Below, one piece after another: positions 1 through 8,219 of a stretch of DNA of 64,000 nucleotides (the first letter of the stretch is position 1; each line of letters opens with the position of its first letter). The position numbers and the translations under genes were made by a program. The stretch comes from Pseudomonas floridensis (GTDB lineage Bacteria > Pseudomonadota > Gammaproteobacteria > Pseudomonadales > Pseudomonadaceae), in assembly GCF_002087235.1 (NCBI RefSeq), contig NZ_MUIO01000015.1:40894-104893 (forward strand), given 5' to 3'. The notes under the pieces were generated by a model. The model did not search any database, was not told where the DNA came from, and worked only from the letters and a program-made list of their open reading frames with translations.

Positions 1-19
1 CTTTGATGGAAGTATGTTG

Positions 20-508
20 ATGACTCATTCTGTTCGTAACGTCGTAAAACCGATGCTGTTGGCTGTTTCATTGCTGGGCCTGAGTGCTCAGGTGTTCGCC
101 CAGACGGAGATCGACGATCCTTGGGTGCGCGCTACGGTGCCGGGCCAGTCCGCTACCGGTGCATTCATGCGCATCACCGCCAGCGAGGACAGCAAACTGG
201 TCGATGTGGCGTCGCCAGTGGCCAAGACCGTTCAGATTCACCAGATGAGCATGAAAAACGATGTGATGAACATGCATCAGGTGACATCGGTCGACCTGCC
301 AGCCGGCAAGCCGGTGGTGCTCGATGCCAACGGTTACCACGTGATGTTCATGGGGCTGGCCAGTCAGGTCAAAGAGGGCGATGAAGTGCCGCTGACCCTG
401 ACGGTGGAGAATGCCAAGGGCGTCAAAGAATCGGTCAGGGTCACCGCAGTGGCCAGATCGCTGACCACCGATGAGCACAGTGGACATGGCGAACACAGCG
501 GCCATTAA
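20..508 (+). CDS. Periplasmic copper chaperone, PCu(A)C family
   Basis: A 162-residue exported protein with a signal peptide ending near VFA-Q (residues 25-28). The family's copper-binding motif H-x10-M-x21-H-x-M is complete: H74, M85, H107, M109, with extra Met at 76, 78 and 111. PCu(A)C proteins carry Cu(I) in the periplasm and help metallate the CuA site of cytochrome oxidase. The C-terminus is His-rich (DEHSGHGEHSGH), a possible second metal site. An ATG at 14 is possible, but GGAAG lies only two bases before it and seven bases before the ATG at 20, so 20 is preferred. The upstream neighbour lies outside the window. Confidence 0.9.
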   Translation: MTHSVRNVVKPMLLAVSLLGLSAQVFAQTEIDDPWVRATVPGQSATGAFMRITASEDSKLVDVASPVAKTVQIHQMSMKNDVMNMHQVTSVDLPAGKPVVLDANGYHVMFMGLASQVKEGDEVPLTLTVENAKGVKESVRVTAVARSLTTDEHSGHGEHSGH

Positions 509-520
509 GCTGCATCGGCC

Positions 521-546
521 GAGTGGCCAGCACAGGCTGACCACTC
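521..546 (+). terminator. Terminator-like hairpin after the copper chaperone
   Basis: GAGTGG-C-CAGC and GCTG-A-CCACTC pair with one internal mismatch around a four-base loop. No T-run follows, so this may be an mRNA 3' end stabiliser rather than a classical intrinsic terminator. Confidence 0.35.
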
Positions 547-600
547 AGGAGTAAGGTAGGCGGGGCACCACGACTATTTCTCTTGCAACTGGAGGTGAAT

Positions 601-783
601 ATGAGTGCCCCGATGCTTTCCAAAACCCAGATCAACGGCTACCAGTTGATCTGCGTCAACCGCGGACCCTGGACGGTCTGCACCCCTAAAGACCGACTTG
701 CATCGTTCAACACCCGTCAGGAGGCCATGGCCTACGCCGCGTCTCTTCCGGTTCGCGACTGGAGCAGGTCGCGTCCGGCTTGA
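601..783 (+). CDS. Small protein of unknown function
   Basis: A 60-residue reading frame beginning MSAPMLSKTQ with an excellent ribosome binding site (GGAGGTG, a few bases upstream). An in-frame start at 583 lies upstream of that site and is not favoured. I do not recognise a family. The protein has no signal peptide or membrane segment, carries two Cys (in LICVN and TVCTP), and ends in a basic, Arg-rich tail. The codon use looks genomic and the Shine-Dalgarno sequence is the main argument that it is a real gene. Confidence 0.6.
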   Translation: MSAPMLSKTQINGYQLICVNRGPWTVCTPKDRLASFNTRQEAMAYAASLPVRDWSRSRPA

Positions 784-1106
784 GCCTTCGATACAGGGTT
801 CCCTGGACAAACACTGCCTCGTGGACGCGAGCCTGATCGAGCAAGTCTTTTAGCCGGCGCAGCCCTTCAACGTGATGGGTTCGCCTCTCTGGTCGGTCTG
901 CGGCCGACGACAGGCTTGCGCCCACGGTTTTTGCTGGTTGCCGCCCCGTCCGTTTGTATATTCCCTAAAAGAATAAAAGGCTAACCAAATATTCTTTTAA
1001 GGAACAAGTATCTTTGAGCCATGATGGCCTCGCCACACCCACTTTGGAAAGGTGACTGATACCAACAGAACCTGGATTTTTATCAAGAAAATGCAGGAGT
1101 GTATCA
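784..1106. other. Intergenic region upstream of tonB
   Basis: There is no convincing gene in this stretch of 323 bases. The left two thirds is GC-rich with nothing recognisable. The right part turns AT-rich and holds the inverted repeat described separately (964-1002), followed by a leader of about 100 bases to the tonB ribosome binding site (GGAG, just before ATG 1107). Confidence 0.6.
964..1002. promoter_or_regulatory. AT-rich inverted repeat in the tonB promoter region
   Basis: AAAAGAATA (967-975) and TATTCTTTT (990-998) form a perfect 9-bp inverted repeat with a 14-base spacer, extended by CCT and AGG on the outside. The low local GC and the position about 105 bases before tonB suggest an operator or activator site for the tonB-exbB-exbD operon. 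The binding protein is unknown. A LysR-type or sulfur-starvation regulator is only a guess from the general look of the site. Confidence 0.5.
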
Positions 1107-1937
1107 ATGGGCAATGTCCAGACCGCAGCCAGCGCACATGATGTGCCATGGCGCCAGACGCCGCAGGGCGACCTGGTCGATCTGGGGCGTCCTTTCCGTG
1201 GACCCTTGTCGTCATCCCGATTGCACAGCACCCCGAAACCGATTCTCGGACGTCGGGAGGCTGTACTGCTCGGTGTTTTTGCTCTGGTGCTGCACGGTGC
1301 GGTGATCTATTGGCTGAGTCAGAAACCGACGCCGGTGCTGCCGGTCGTACCGCCGGAAGTCCCGCCGATGACCATCGAATTCTCAAGGCCTGCGCCACCG
1401 GTGCAAGCGCCGCCACCACCGCCCGAGCCGATCGTGCAACCGGTGGTCGAGCCGCCACCGCCGGTCGAGGAAGAGCTGGCAGTGAAGCCGCCACCGCCAA
1501 AGCCTGTTCCAAAACCTAAACCGCAGCCGCCCAAACCGGAGGTGAAACCGGTCGCCAAGCCGGTTGCCAAACCCGTTGAACAGCCGCCTGCGCCAGCCGT
1601 TTCCACGCCACCTGTGGCTGCACCGGCACCCGCCGCGCCGGCTGCGCCCAAGCCGGTGACGCCAGCCTCGGCCAGCGCTGGTTATTTACGCAATCCGCCG
1701 CCGGAATACCCGTCGCTGGCCATGCGTCGCGGCTGGGAAGGCACGGTCATGTTACGCGTGCACGTACTGGCCAGTGGCAAGCCCGGCGAGATTCAGATTC
1801 AAAAAAGCAGCGGTCGCGAATCGCTTGACGAGGCTGCACTGGCCGCTGTGAAACGCTGGAGCTTCGTGCCCGCCAAACAGGGCGACGTGGCTCAGGATGG
1901 CTGGGTCAGCGTGCCCATCGATTTCAAGATCAACTGA
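1107..1937 (+). CDS. tonB: Energy transducer TonB
   Basis: A 276-residue TonB. It has an unusually long cytoplasmic N-terminus (about 50 residues), one membrane helix at about 51-70 containing H63, a long Pro/Lys/Val-rich periplasmic spacer (about 72-190, many PPP and KPxP units), and the C-terminal TonB domain (192-276) with the EYPSLAMRRGWEG start and the WSFVPA end typical of the family. It couples the inner-membrane proton gradient, through ExbB-ExbD, to outer-membrane receptors. It is first in a tonB-exbB-exbD operon, with a receptor gene following. The start is supported by GGAG upstream. Confidence 0.93.
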   Translation: MGNVQTAASAHDVPWRQTPQGDLVDLGRPFRGPLSSSRLHSTPKPILGRREAVLLGVFALVLHGAVIYWLSQKPTPVLPVVPPEVPPMTIEFSRPAPPVQAPPPPPEPIVQPVVEPPPPVEEELAVKPPPPKPVPKPKPQPPKPEVKPVAKPVAKPVEQPPAPAVSTPPVAAPAPAAPAAPKPVTPASASAGYLRNPPPEYPSLAMRRGWEGTVMLRVHVLASGKPGEIQIQKSSGRESLDEAALAAVKRWSFVPAKQGDVAQDGWVSVPIDFKIN

Positions 1938-2024
1938 CCCCCAACACGTGATTGACCTTGCGGGCTACCTGAACCAAAGGCGCATCGCGACACACCCCAT
2001 GCCTTGTTCAGAGAGAGCTGCGCC

Positions 2025-2747
2025 ATGAACCTACTTGCTTCGCCATTTGAATCCATCGAACACGCCGTCATCTGGCTGCTGGTGATTTTTTCTGTCGCCA
2101 CCTGGGGCCTGGCCTTGCTCAAAGGCGTGCAGTTCTCGCGTCTCAAGGCGCAGGATCGCAAATTCCACAAGCAATTCTGGGCCGCTTCGAGCCTGGATTC
2201 CGCTGCGCAACTGGCCCATGAACACCCTGGCGCTGCGGCGCGTGTCGCGCTGGCCGGTTACGCGGCCATCCAGGTCAGTGAAGGTGCTCAGCCCCACGAC
2301 CTCAGCCAGTCCATCAACCATCAGGACCGTCTCGAACGTGCCTTGCGTCAGCAGATCGTGCGTGAACGTCGCTCGCTGGAAAGCGGCCTGGCCATCCTCG
2401 CCAGTATCGGCAGCACCTCGCCCTTCATCGGACTGTTCGGAACGGTCTGGGGCATCATGTCGGCACTCAAAGGCATCAGCGCAGCGGGCTCCGCGAGCCT
2501 TGAAACCGTGGCTGGCCCGATCGGTGCAGCGCTGGTGGCGACAGGCGTGGGCATCGCGGTCGCCGTGCCTGCGGTGCTGGTTTACAACTATTTCCTGCGC
2601 CGTCTGAAGCTGACGGTCGCCGATCTGGACGACTTCGCCCACGACTTCTACAGCCTGGCGCAGAAGAGCGCGTTCCGGGTGCTGCTGCACCCGGTGCTCA
2701 AGTCCGGCGCGACAGGTGCTGCCGCCAAAGTTAAGGAGGCGTCCTGA
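2025..2747 (+). CDS. exbB: TonB system proton channel subunit ExbB
   Basis: A 240-residue MotA/TolQ/ExbB family protein. Membrane segments lie at about 12-34, 122-146 and 165-190. The region ASIGSTSPFIGLFGTVWGIM is the family signature at the start of helix 2. It forms the pentameric proton channel with ExbD that energises TonB. An in-frame TTG at 2004 is less likely than ATG 2025, which is preceded by GAGAG. It sits between tonB and exbD and is surely co-transcribed with them. Confidence 0.93.
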   Translation: MNLLASPFESIEHAVIWLLVIFSVATWGLALLKGVQFSRLKAQDRKFHKQFWAASSLDSAAQLAHEHPGAAARVALAGYAAIQVSEGAQPHDLSQSINHQDRLERALRQQIVRERRSLESGLAILASIGSTSPFIGLFGTVWGIMSALKGISAAGSASLETVAGPIGAALVATGVGIAVAVPAVLVYNYFLRRLKLTVADLDDFAHDFYSLAQKSAFRVLLHPVLKSGATGAAAKVKEAS

Positions 2748-2748
2748 T

Positions 2749-3150
2749 ATGGCCTTTTCCACGCAAGACAGCGATGAAGTGCTGAGCGAGATCAACGTTA
2801 CGCCGCTCGTGGATGTGATGCTGGTGCTGCTGGTGGTATTCATCGTCACTGCGCCACTGTTGACCAATTCGATCCCCATCAACCTGCCCAAGACCGAGTC
2901 GGTCGCGCCGGTGGAACAGAAGGATCCGCTGGTCGTGAGCATCGACGGCCAAGGCAAACTGTTCATCAACAAGGATGAAATCCAGCCGGATCTGCTGGAA
3001 ACCAACCTCAAAGCCGCCAAGGACAAAGCCCCGGATGTGCGGGTGCAGTTGCAGGCCGACGATGGCGTGAATTACGGCGAAGTGGCTCGCGCCATGGCGT
3101 CGATCGAGCGTGCGGGGATTACCAGGCTGTCGGTGATCACTGCGAAATAA
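2749..3150 (+). CDS. exbD: TonB system subunit ExbD
   Basis: A 133-residue ExbD/TolR protein with one N-terminal membrane helix (about 20-40) carrying the essential Asp, D22, in the conserved NVTPLVDVMLVLL stretch, and a periplasmic domain from about 45 onward. It begins one base after the exbB stop with an ideal AAGGAGG ribosome binding site inside the end of exbB, so translation is coupled. The gene is followed by a strong intrinsic terminator, which closes the tonB-exbB-exbD unit. Confidence 0.93.
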   Translation: MAFSTQDSDEVLSEINVTPLVDVMLVLLVVFIVTAPLLTNSIPINLPKTESVAPVEQKDPLVVSIDGQGKLFINKDEIQPDLLETNLKAAKDKAPDVRVQLQADDGVNYGEVARAMASIERAGITRLSVITAK

Positions 3151-3182
3151 CGTCTCGTTTTCTAGATCATGCAGTTTTTCAG

Positions 3183-3216
3183 GGTCGCATTCTCAGGCAG
3201 ATGCGGCCTTTTTTTT
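3183..3216 (+). terminator. Intrinsic terminator of tonB-exbB-exbD
   Basis: GGTCGCAT (3183-3190) pairs with ATGCGGCC (3201-3208) with one G-T wobble around a 10-base loop, followed directly by eight T. This is a classical rho-independent terminator on the + strand. Confidence 0.85.
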
Positions 3217-3297
3217 GGCTGTTATTTCAGGATTCTGACGCTCGATCAAAACGCAGCAGCTTATGCTTTATTGGTATTTAAAAGCTGATTGTTAACA

Positions 3298-3314
3298 GCG
3301 TTAAGCTATAACGC
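3298..3314. promoter_or_regulatory. Inverted repeat upstream of the TonB-dependent receptor
   Basis: GCGTTA-AGCTA-TAACGC is a perfect 6-bp inverted repeat with a 5-base spacer, about 115 bases before the receptor start, in an AT-rich promoter-like stretch. It could be an operator. I see no Fur-like box here. Confidence 0.3.
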
Positions 3315-3428
3315 ATCGGTCTACCGGAACTTAAAAACAATCGTAATGATCGCCACCGTCCACCGCACGGATCGCTCGTTGTCACCAGAACACGATGTTC
3401 TGGATCAGGGAATTCAAGGGGTAGCGGT

Positions 3429-5831
3429 ATGGGGAGTTTCAAGACAAACGTACTGGCCACGGCGATTTTCTCGGCCAATATGCTGGGCGCCGCAGGGATC
3501 AGTACGTACGCAATGGCCGAAGAGACGGTTGAGAACAGCGGTCCGTCGGCAACGTCCACGCTGGGCACTGTGATCGTGACCGGCACCCGCGCTCAGGAGC
3601 GCACTGCCAGCGGATCGCTGTCGCCCATTGACGTGATTTCCGGCGACAGCCTGCGCAGTTCCGGTTCAAGTGAACTGGGCACCGTGCTGGCACGGTTGAT
3701 TCCGTCCATCAACTTTCCACGGCCCAGCCTGGTGGACGGCGCCGAACTGGCCCGTCCGGCGCAGTTGCGCGGCCTGTCGCCCGATCAGGTGCTGGTGCTG
3801 GTCAACGGCAAGCGCCGCCATACCTCGGCTTTCGTCAATCTGGGCGGCGCGGTAGGGCGAGGCTCGGCACCTGCCGATCTGAACGCGATTCCGCTGTCGG
3901 CCATCGATCACATCGAAGTGCTGCGCGATGGGGCGTCGGCCCGTTACGGCTCCGATGCCATCGCAGGCGTCATCAACATCATCCTCAAGAACGCCGACCA
4001 TGGCGGCTCGGTGTCGACCCGTTACGGCCAGTACAAAAAGGGCGACGGGATTCAACGCCAAGTGGCGGGCAATACCGGTTTTGCGTTGGGCAGCAACGGC
4101 TTTTTCAACCTGTCCGGCGAGGGTGCCAACAATGATTACACCAACCGTGCCGGCGACGATTTGCGCGCGTCCAGCATCGGCTCCACGACCTATGGTCAGC
4201 GCGTATTTCGTCAGGGTGAGCCGGAAACCGAGGAGGGCAAGGTCCAGTTCAACACCGAGTACAGTTTCAATGATGCCCTCGAGTTTTACAGCTTCGGCGG
4301 TTACAGCAAGCGGCGTGGTGAAACAGCGGCGTTCTATCGGCCCGGCAATGCGTCGAACAATAACCCGGCGATCTTCCCCAATGGGTACCTGCCGCTGATT
4401 CATGGCACGCTCGAAGACACCTCGCTGGTGGCAGGCTTGCGTGGCGAACTGGCGGATGACTGGCACTACGACCTGTCGGCGAACTACGGCAAGAACAGCT
4501 ATGAGATCCGTACCCGAACCATCAATACGTCGCTGGGCCTGGCTACACCGCGCTCGTTCGACAACGGCACCCTGACCAATGATCAGAAGCAACTGAGCCT
4601 GGACCTGTCGCGGGAATTCAATGCCGCGTGGCTGCCTTATCCGGTGTCAGTGGCGTTTGGCGCGGAGTATTTGCGTCAGGGTTATCAGATCGAAGCAGGG
4701 CAGGCCGAGTCGTATTTTCAGAGCGGCAGTTCAGGGCTTGGCGGGTTCCGGGCAGCCGACGCCGGCAGCTCTTCACGGCATAACTTCGCCCAGTATCTGG
4801 ACGTGGAGACCAACCTGACCGAGAAGCTCGGCGTGTCGGCGGCGGTGCGTCATGAAGATTACAGCGATTTCGGTTCCAACATCAGCGGCTCGCTGTCGGC
4901 GCGCTACGATTTCACGCCGCAAGTGGCCTTGCGCGGCAGCGTGTCGACCGGCTTCCGTGCACCTTCGCTGGCGCAACAGAACTTCACGTTCACCTCGTCT
5001 CAACTGATCGGCAATACCATTCAGGAAGCCGGTACGTTTCCGGCGGGCAGCAACGTGGCGCAACTGCTCGGTGCTGAGGACCTGAAAGCCGAGAAGTCCC
5101 GCAACTACAGCCTGGGTCTGGTGCTGGAGCCGCTGGACAACCTGACCGTCACCGCCGATGTGTACCGCATCGACATCCGCGACCGAATCTCGCTGTCGTC
5201 CAACCTGGTGCTCAACAACACCGCGATCAACTACCTGCGCAGCAACGGCGTCGGAGACATCAACTACACCAGCGCGCGCTATTTCACCAATGCCACCGAC
5301 ACCAGCACCGACGGTGTGGACCTGGTGGCCAACTATCGCTATCAGTTCGATAACGGCGTGCGCTGGAACAGTACGGTCGGCTACAACTACAACCACACCA
5401 AGGTGACGGACGTAAAAGCCAACCCGGCGATTCTCGATCAACTGGGCGTGAACCTGGTGCGTGTCGATCGTCGCGAGCGCATCGGTCTGCTGGGCGACAC
5501 CACCCCGCAACACAAGCTTAGCCTGGGTAACGACTTTAGCTTCGGTCCGTGGGCGCTGCATTCCAACCTGGTTCGCTATGGCGAGTTCACCAGCTATCAG
5601 GCCGACAAGGTCAACGATCAGACTTTCAGTGCGGCCTGGTTGCTGGACCTGGCCGTGGACTATACGCACAAGAACTGGGTGTTCACCCTGGGCGGCGACA
5701 ACGTGACAGACAAGTATCCGGAAAAACTCAACGACTTCGCGTCCAGCGGAGGCAATCTGGCGTATAGCACTTACTCGCCCTATGGCTACAGCGGAGCGTT
5801 CTATTACGGGAAGGTGACGTACAACTGGTAA
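3429..5831 (+). CDS. TonB-dependent outer membrane receptor
   Basis: An 800-residue receptor. There is a signal peptide (about 1-30, MGSFKTNVLATAIFS...), a TonB-box-like stretch (GTVIVTGTRAQE, about 45-56), a plug domain (about 60-180, with LRGLSPDQVLVLVNGKRRH and YGSDAIAGVINIILK), and a beta-barrel ending in aromatic W (VTYNW), as outer-membrane barrels do. There is no N-terminal STN signalling domain. It follows tonB-exbB-exbD after a terminator, so it probably has its own promoter, but the neighbourhood suggests it is served by that TonB set. The substrate cannot be told from sequence. Confidence 0.9.
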   Translation: MGSFKTNVLATAIFSANMLGAAGISTYAMAEETVENSGPSATSTLGTVIVTGTRAQERTASGSLSPIDVISGDSLRSSGSSELGTVLARLIPSINFPRPSLVDGAELARPAQLRGLSPDQVLVLVNGKRRHTSAFVNLGGAVGRGSAPADLNAIPLSAIDHIEVLRDGASARYGSDAIAGVINIILKNADHGGSVSTRYGQYKKGDGIQRQVAGNTGFALGSNGFFNLSGEGANNDYTNRAGDDLRASSIGSTTYGQRVFRQGEPETEEGKVQFNTEYSFNDALEFYSFGGYSKRRGETAAFYRPGNASNNNPAIFPNGYLPLIHGTLEDTSLVAGLRGELADDWHYDLSANYGKNSYEIRTRTINTSLGLATPRSFDNGTLTNDQKQLSLDLSREFNAAWLPYPVSVAFGAEYLRQGYQIEAGQAESYFQSGSSGLGGFRAADAGSSSRHNFAQYLDVETNLTEKLGVSAAVRHEDYSDFGSNISGSLSARYDFTPQVALRGSVSTGFRAPSLAQQNFTFTSSQLIGNTIQEAGTFPAGSNVAQLLGAEDLKAEKSRNYSLGLVLEPLDNLTVTADVYRIDIRDRISLSSNLVLNNTAINYLRSNGVGDINYTSARYFTNATDTSTDGVDLVANYRYQFDNGVRWNSTVGYNYNHTKVTDVKANPAILDQLGVNLVRVDRRERIGLLGDTTPQHKLSLGNDFSFGPWALHSNLVRYGEFTSYQADKVNDQTFSAAWLLDLAVDYTHKNWVFTLGGDNVTDKYPEKLNDFASSGGNLAYSTYSPYGYSGAFYYGKVTYNW

Positions 5832-5840
5832 CCGCTGTCG

Positions 5841-5881
5841 AGGATGGGCAGGCAGCCCAAGTTGCCGCGTCTGCCCATCCT
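5841..5881. terminator. Bidirectional terminator hairpin between receptor and Nramp gene
   Basis: AGGATGGGCAG (5841-5851) and CTGCCCATCCT (5871-5881) are a perfect 11-bp inverted repeat between two convergent genes. No long T-run is present on either side. Confidence 0.6.
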
Positions 5882-5891
5882 TGCCGATCAA

Positions 5892-7193
5892 TCAACCGAG
5901 CAACTCGGTCCCCAACTGGAAGGCGACCCACAGTGCCAGCCCGGTGGCGAAGGTCAGTGCGATGTTCTCGAACAGGTTGTTGCGGTATTCCTTGGCCAGC
6001 AGCGACTTCTGATTGGACATGATCAGCAGGCCCAGCGAGATGATCGGCAGGCCGACGATGTTCAGCGCGTTGACGCCCAGCGTCAGGGTCACGAAGTCCG
6101 GCATGCCTGGCAACGACCAGATCAGCGGCGTGACCAGAATGAACAGCATGAACCACTTGTGCATCGGATCGCGATGAAATTCCTTACCGTAGCGCGCACG
6201 TCGTTGTGGACGGATGTGCTGGAACGCATCGGTGATGAGCATCGGGAACGCGGTGGTCTTGCCTGAAATGCTGGCGAACAGCGTGGCGAATACGCCGATG
6301 AAAAAGATGTACCAGCCCAATGGACCGAAGAACAGCTCCAGCGCCTTGCCCAGATCGCCCAGCGTGTTCACCTGAATGCCGTTGGGGCGCAGGATTTCCA
6401 CACCCACCACCCAGATCGCCAGATTGATGACGATACCGACAATGACCGCGAACAACAGATCGTTACGCTGAATACGTTTGTGTTCAGGTCCGGTCCAGCC
6501 TTTCTCGCGCATCACATAAGGGTGAACGAAGTTGGCGATGGAGCCGGCCACCGCACCGATCACCGAGACCGCGACCAGCAGAGCGCCGTGCACCCCTTCG
6601 TTGGGCGGAATGCTGAAGCCGATGGTGCCTTTGATGATGCCGGTGACATCCGGACCGGACATGATCGCCAGCGTCAGGAAAGCCAGCGTCATGATCGCCA
6701 GCAGCACTTTCATCACGCCTTCGATCATCGCGTAGATATTGCGCCCGACCAGCAGCCACACGGCAAGCACGACCGCAACCGAGCAGAGCAGCGGCTGATT
6801 GATGTGCAACAGCATCGCCAGCGCCTCACCCGCACCTTTGATCATGTAGGCGTTGATCAGGTGTCCCATCAACAGCGCATAGCCGAGCATGAACCAGGCG
6901 AAGAAAGGGTGCAGTTGCGCGTAGCCCTGCAGGATCGTCATGCCCTGGTTATTGCATAACTGGAAGCGGGCGATGATGTTGACGATCAGGAAGCGCAGGA
7001 GCAGGGAAACCGCCAGTACCCACATCATCGCGTAACCGTAACTTGCACCGGCCACCGAAGAAGTGATCAGATCGCCCGCGCCCAGCCAGGACAAAACGGC
7101 AATGATGCCGGGTCCCAATAGCTTGGCGAGCTTTTTCAGCCGGGGTTCTGCGACGGGCGTTACCTTTTCTTCGATTGAAGGGGTGCCGGGCAT
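5892..7193 (-). CDS. Divergent Nramp-family (SLC11-like) metal ion transporter
   Basis: A 433-residue integral membrane protein with about 11 helices and clear Nramp family resemblance (LGPGIIAVLSWLGAGDLITS at the first helix). The start at 7193 is chosen because GGAG lies nine bases upstream; an ATG at 7208 has no such site. In transporting Nramp proteins helix 1 carries the DPGN metal motif and helix 6 an MPH motif. Here they read GAGD (38-41) and FVH (222-224). The usual divalent-metal ligands are therefore missing, and the substrate may be a different ion or a different mechanism may apply. It is transcribed divergently from the nitrilase-family gene. Confidence 0.85.
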   Translation of the reverse strand: MPGTPSIEEKVTPVAEPRLKKLAKLLGPGIIAVLSWLGAGDLITSSVAGASYGYAMMWVLAVSLLLRFLIVNIIARFQLCNNQGMTILQGYAQLHPFFAWFMLGYALLMGHLINAYMIKGAGEALAMLLHINQPLLCSVAVVLAVWLLVGRNIYAMIEGVMKVLLAIMTLAFLTLAIMSGPDVTGIIKGTIGFSIPPNEGVHGALLVAVSVIGAVAGSIANFVHPYVMREKGWTGPEHKRIQRNDLLFAVIVGIVINLAIWVVGVEILRPNGIQVNTLGDLGKALELFFGPLGWYIFFIGVFATLFASISGKTTAFPMLITDAFQHIRPQRRARYGKEFHRDPMHKWFMLFILVTPLIWSLPGMPDFVTLTLGVNALNIVGLPIISLGLLIMSNQKSLLAKEYRNNLFENIALTFATGLALWVAFQLGTELLG

Positions 7194-7472
7194 GTGTCGA
7201 ATCTCCATTGTTATTGTAGTGAGATGAAAGACAGTCACAGATAAGATAAGACGTCGTACAACATCGGTGTCGATTGAAATGTAACTTGGTGTGAATAATC
7301 TCGACCCGCACGAGTGTCCGATTTCGAAAGCGTGCGACACGCCCGCCGCCTGGAGTGCACGGTTTGAAAGTGACTGGCTGTTTGCTCGCTGTGGTTGCCC
7401 GGCAAGCGTGGCCACTTTCGGTAACGCAACATTTGAATCCCATGGCTTGCGAACGATGAAGAGAGAAACCCG

Positions 7473-8219
7473 ATGACGTTCCCCGTACTCGCCGTTGCCC
7501 AGTTTCAATCCCTGCGGGGCGAACTCGAGCATAATCTGGCCGGACACATGGCCTTCATGCGTCAGGCCGCCGAACAGGGTGCCGAGTACCTGCTGTTTCC
7601 CGAGCTGTCGCTGATCGGCTACGAGCCGGACATCGCCCGTGAATGTGCGATGACCGCAAGTGATGCACGTCTGGCGCCGATCCGTTCACTGGCCATGCAA
7701 CTGAAGCTGGTGACGACGGTTGGCGTTGCGCTCAAAGGCGTGGGCGACAAGGTGCACGTCGGTGCGCTGACGTTCAGCGCAGAAGGCGAGGTGATTGCCT
7801 ATGCCAAGCAATACCTGCATCCCGGCGAAGACGCAGTATTCAGTGCTGGATCGACAGACTGCTTTGTGCCTCTGGGCGAACGAACGATCGGCCTGTGTGT
7901 CTGCGCCGACTTCGGTCATCCCGAGCATGTAAAACGTTTGGCTGCAGGACACGCTTGGGTCTACGCCGCGAGCGTGCTGATTTCACCCGATGGTTATGAG
8001 CACGACGCGACACTGCTGCAAGCCCACGCGCGGCGACACGGGTTGCCGGTGTTGATGGCCAACCACGGCGGGCCCACCGGTGGCTGGGCGTCGGCAGGTC
8101 GCAGCGGTCTGTGGAACGAGGCAGGAGAGTGGGTCGGCGGTCTTGAGGGTGCTGGCAATGGGCTGGTGATCGCAACCTGCCAACCGCAAGGCTGGCAGGT
8201 GCAGGTGATCAGGCTGTAG
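7473..8219 (+). CDS. Carbon-nitrogen hydrolase (nitrilase superfamily)
   Basis: A 248-residue protein with the nitrilase superfamily catalytic triad: E44 (LLFPELSLIGY), K112 (YAKQYLHPGE) and the nucleophile C144 in the VCADFGHPE motif, with a second conserved Glu at 119. Family members hydrolyse amides or nitriles; this short form is closest in layout to amidase/omega-amidase type enzymes, but the substrate is not known. A GAGAG sequence precedes the ATG. The 3' end overlaps the convergent MFS gene by 11 bases. The gene is divergent from the Nramp-like transporter. Confidence 0.87.
   Translation: MTFPVLAVAQFQSLRGELEHNLAGHMAFMRQAAEQGAEYLLFPELSLIGYEPDIARECAMTASDARLAPIRSLAMQLKLVTTVGVALKGVGDKVHVGALTFSAEGEVIAYAKQYLHPGEDAVFSAGSTDCFVPLGERTIGLCVCADFGHPEHVKRLAAGHAWVYAASVLISPDGYEHDATLLQAHARRHGLPVLMANHGGPTGGWASAGRSGLWNEAGEWVGGLEGAGNGLVIATCQPQGWQVQVIRL

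Noticed and set aside
707..925. A 72-codon minus-strand frame between the small protein gene and tonB
   Set aside because: Overlaps the small gene, no Shine-Dalgarno sequence and no recognisable features.
1330..1670. Repeat region in tonB (CCGCCACCG-like units)
   Set aside because: It encodes the Pro-rich spacer of TonB and is coding low complexity, not a separate repeat element.
3217..3428. Fur box upstream of the first TonB receptor
   Set aside because: No stretch resembling the Fur consensus was found; only the GCGTTA/TAACGC repeat is present.
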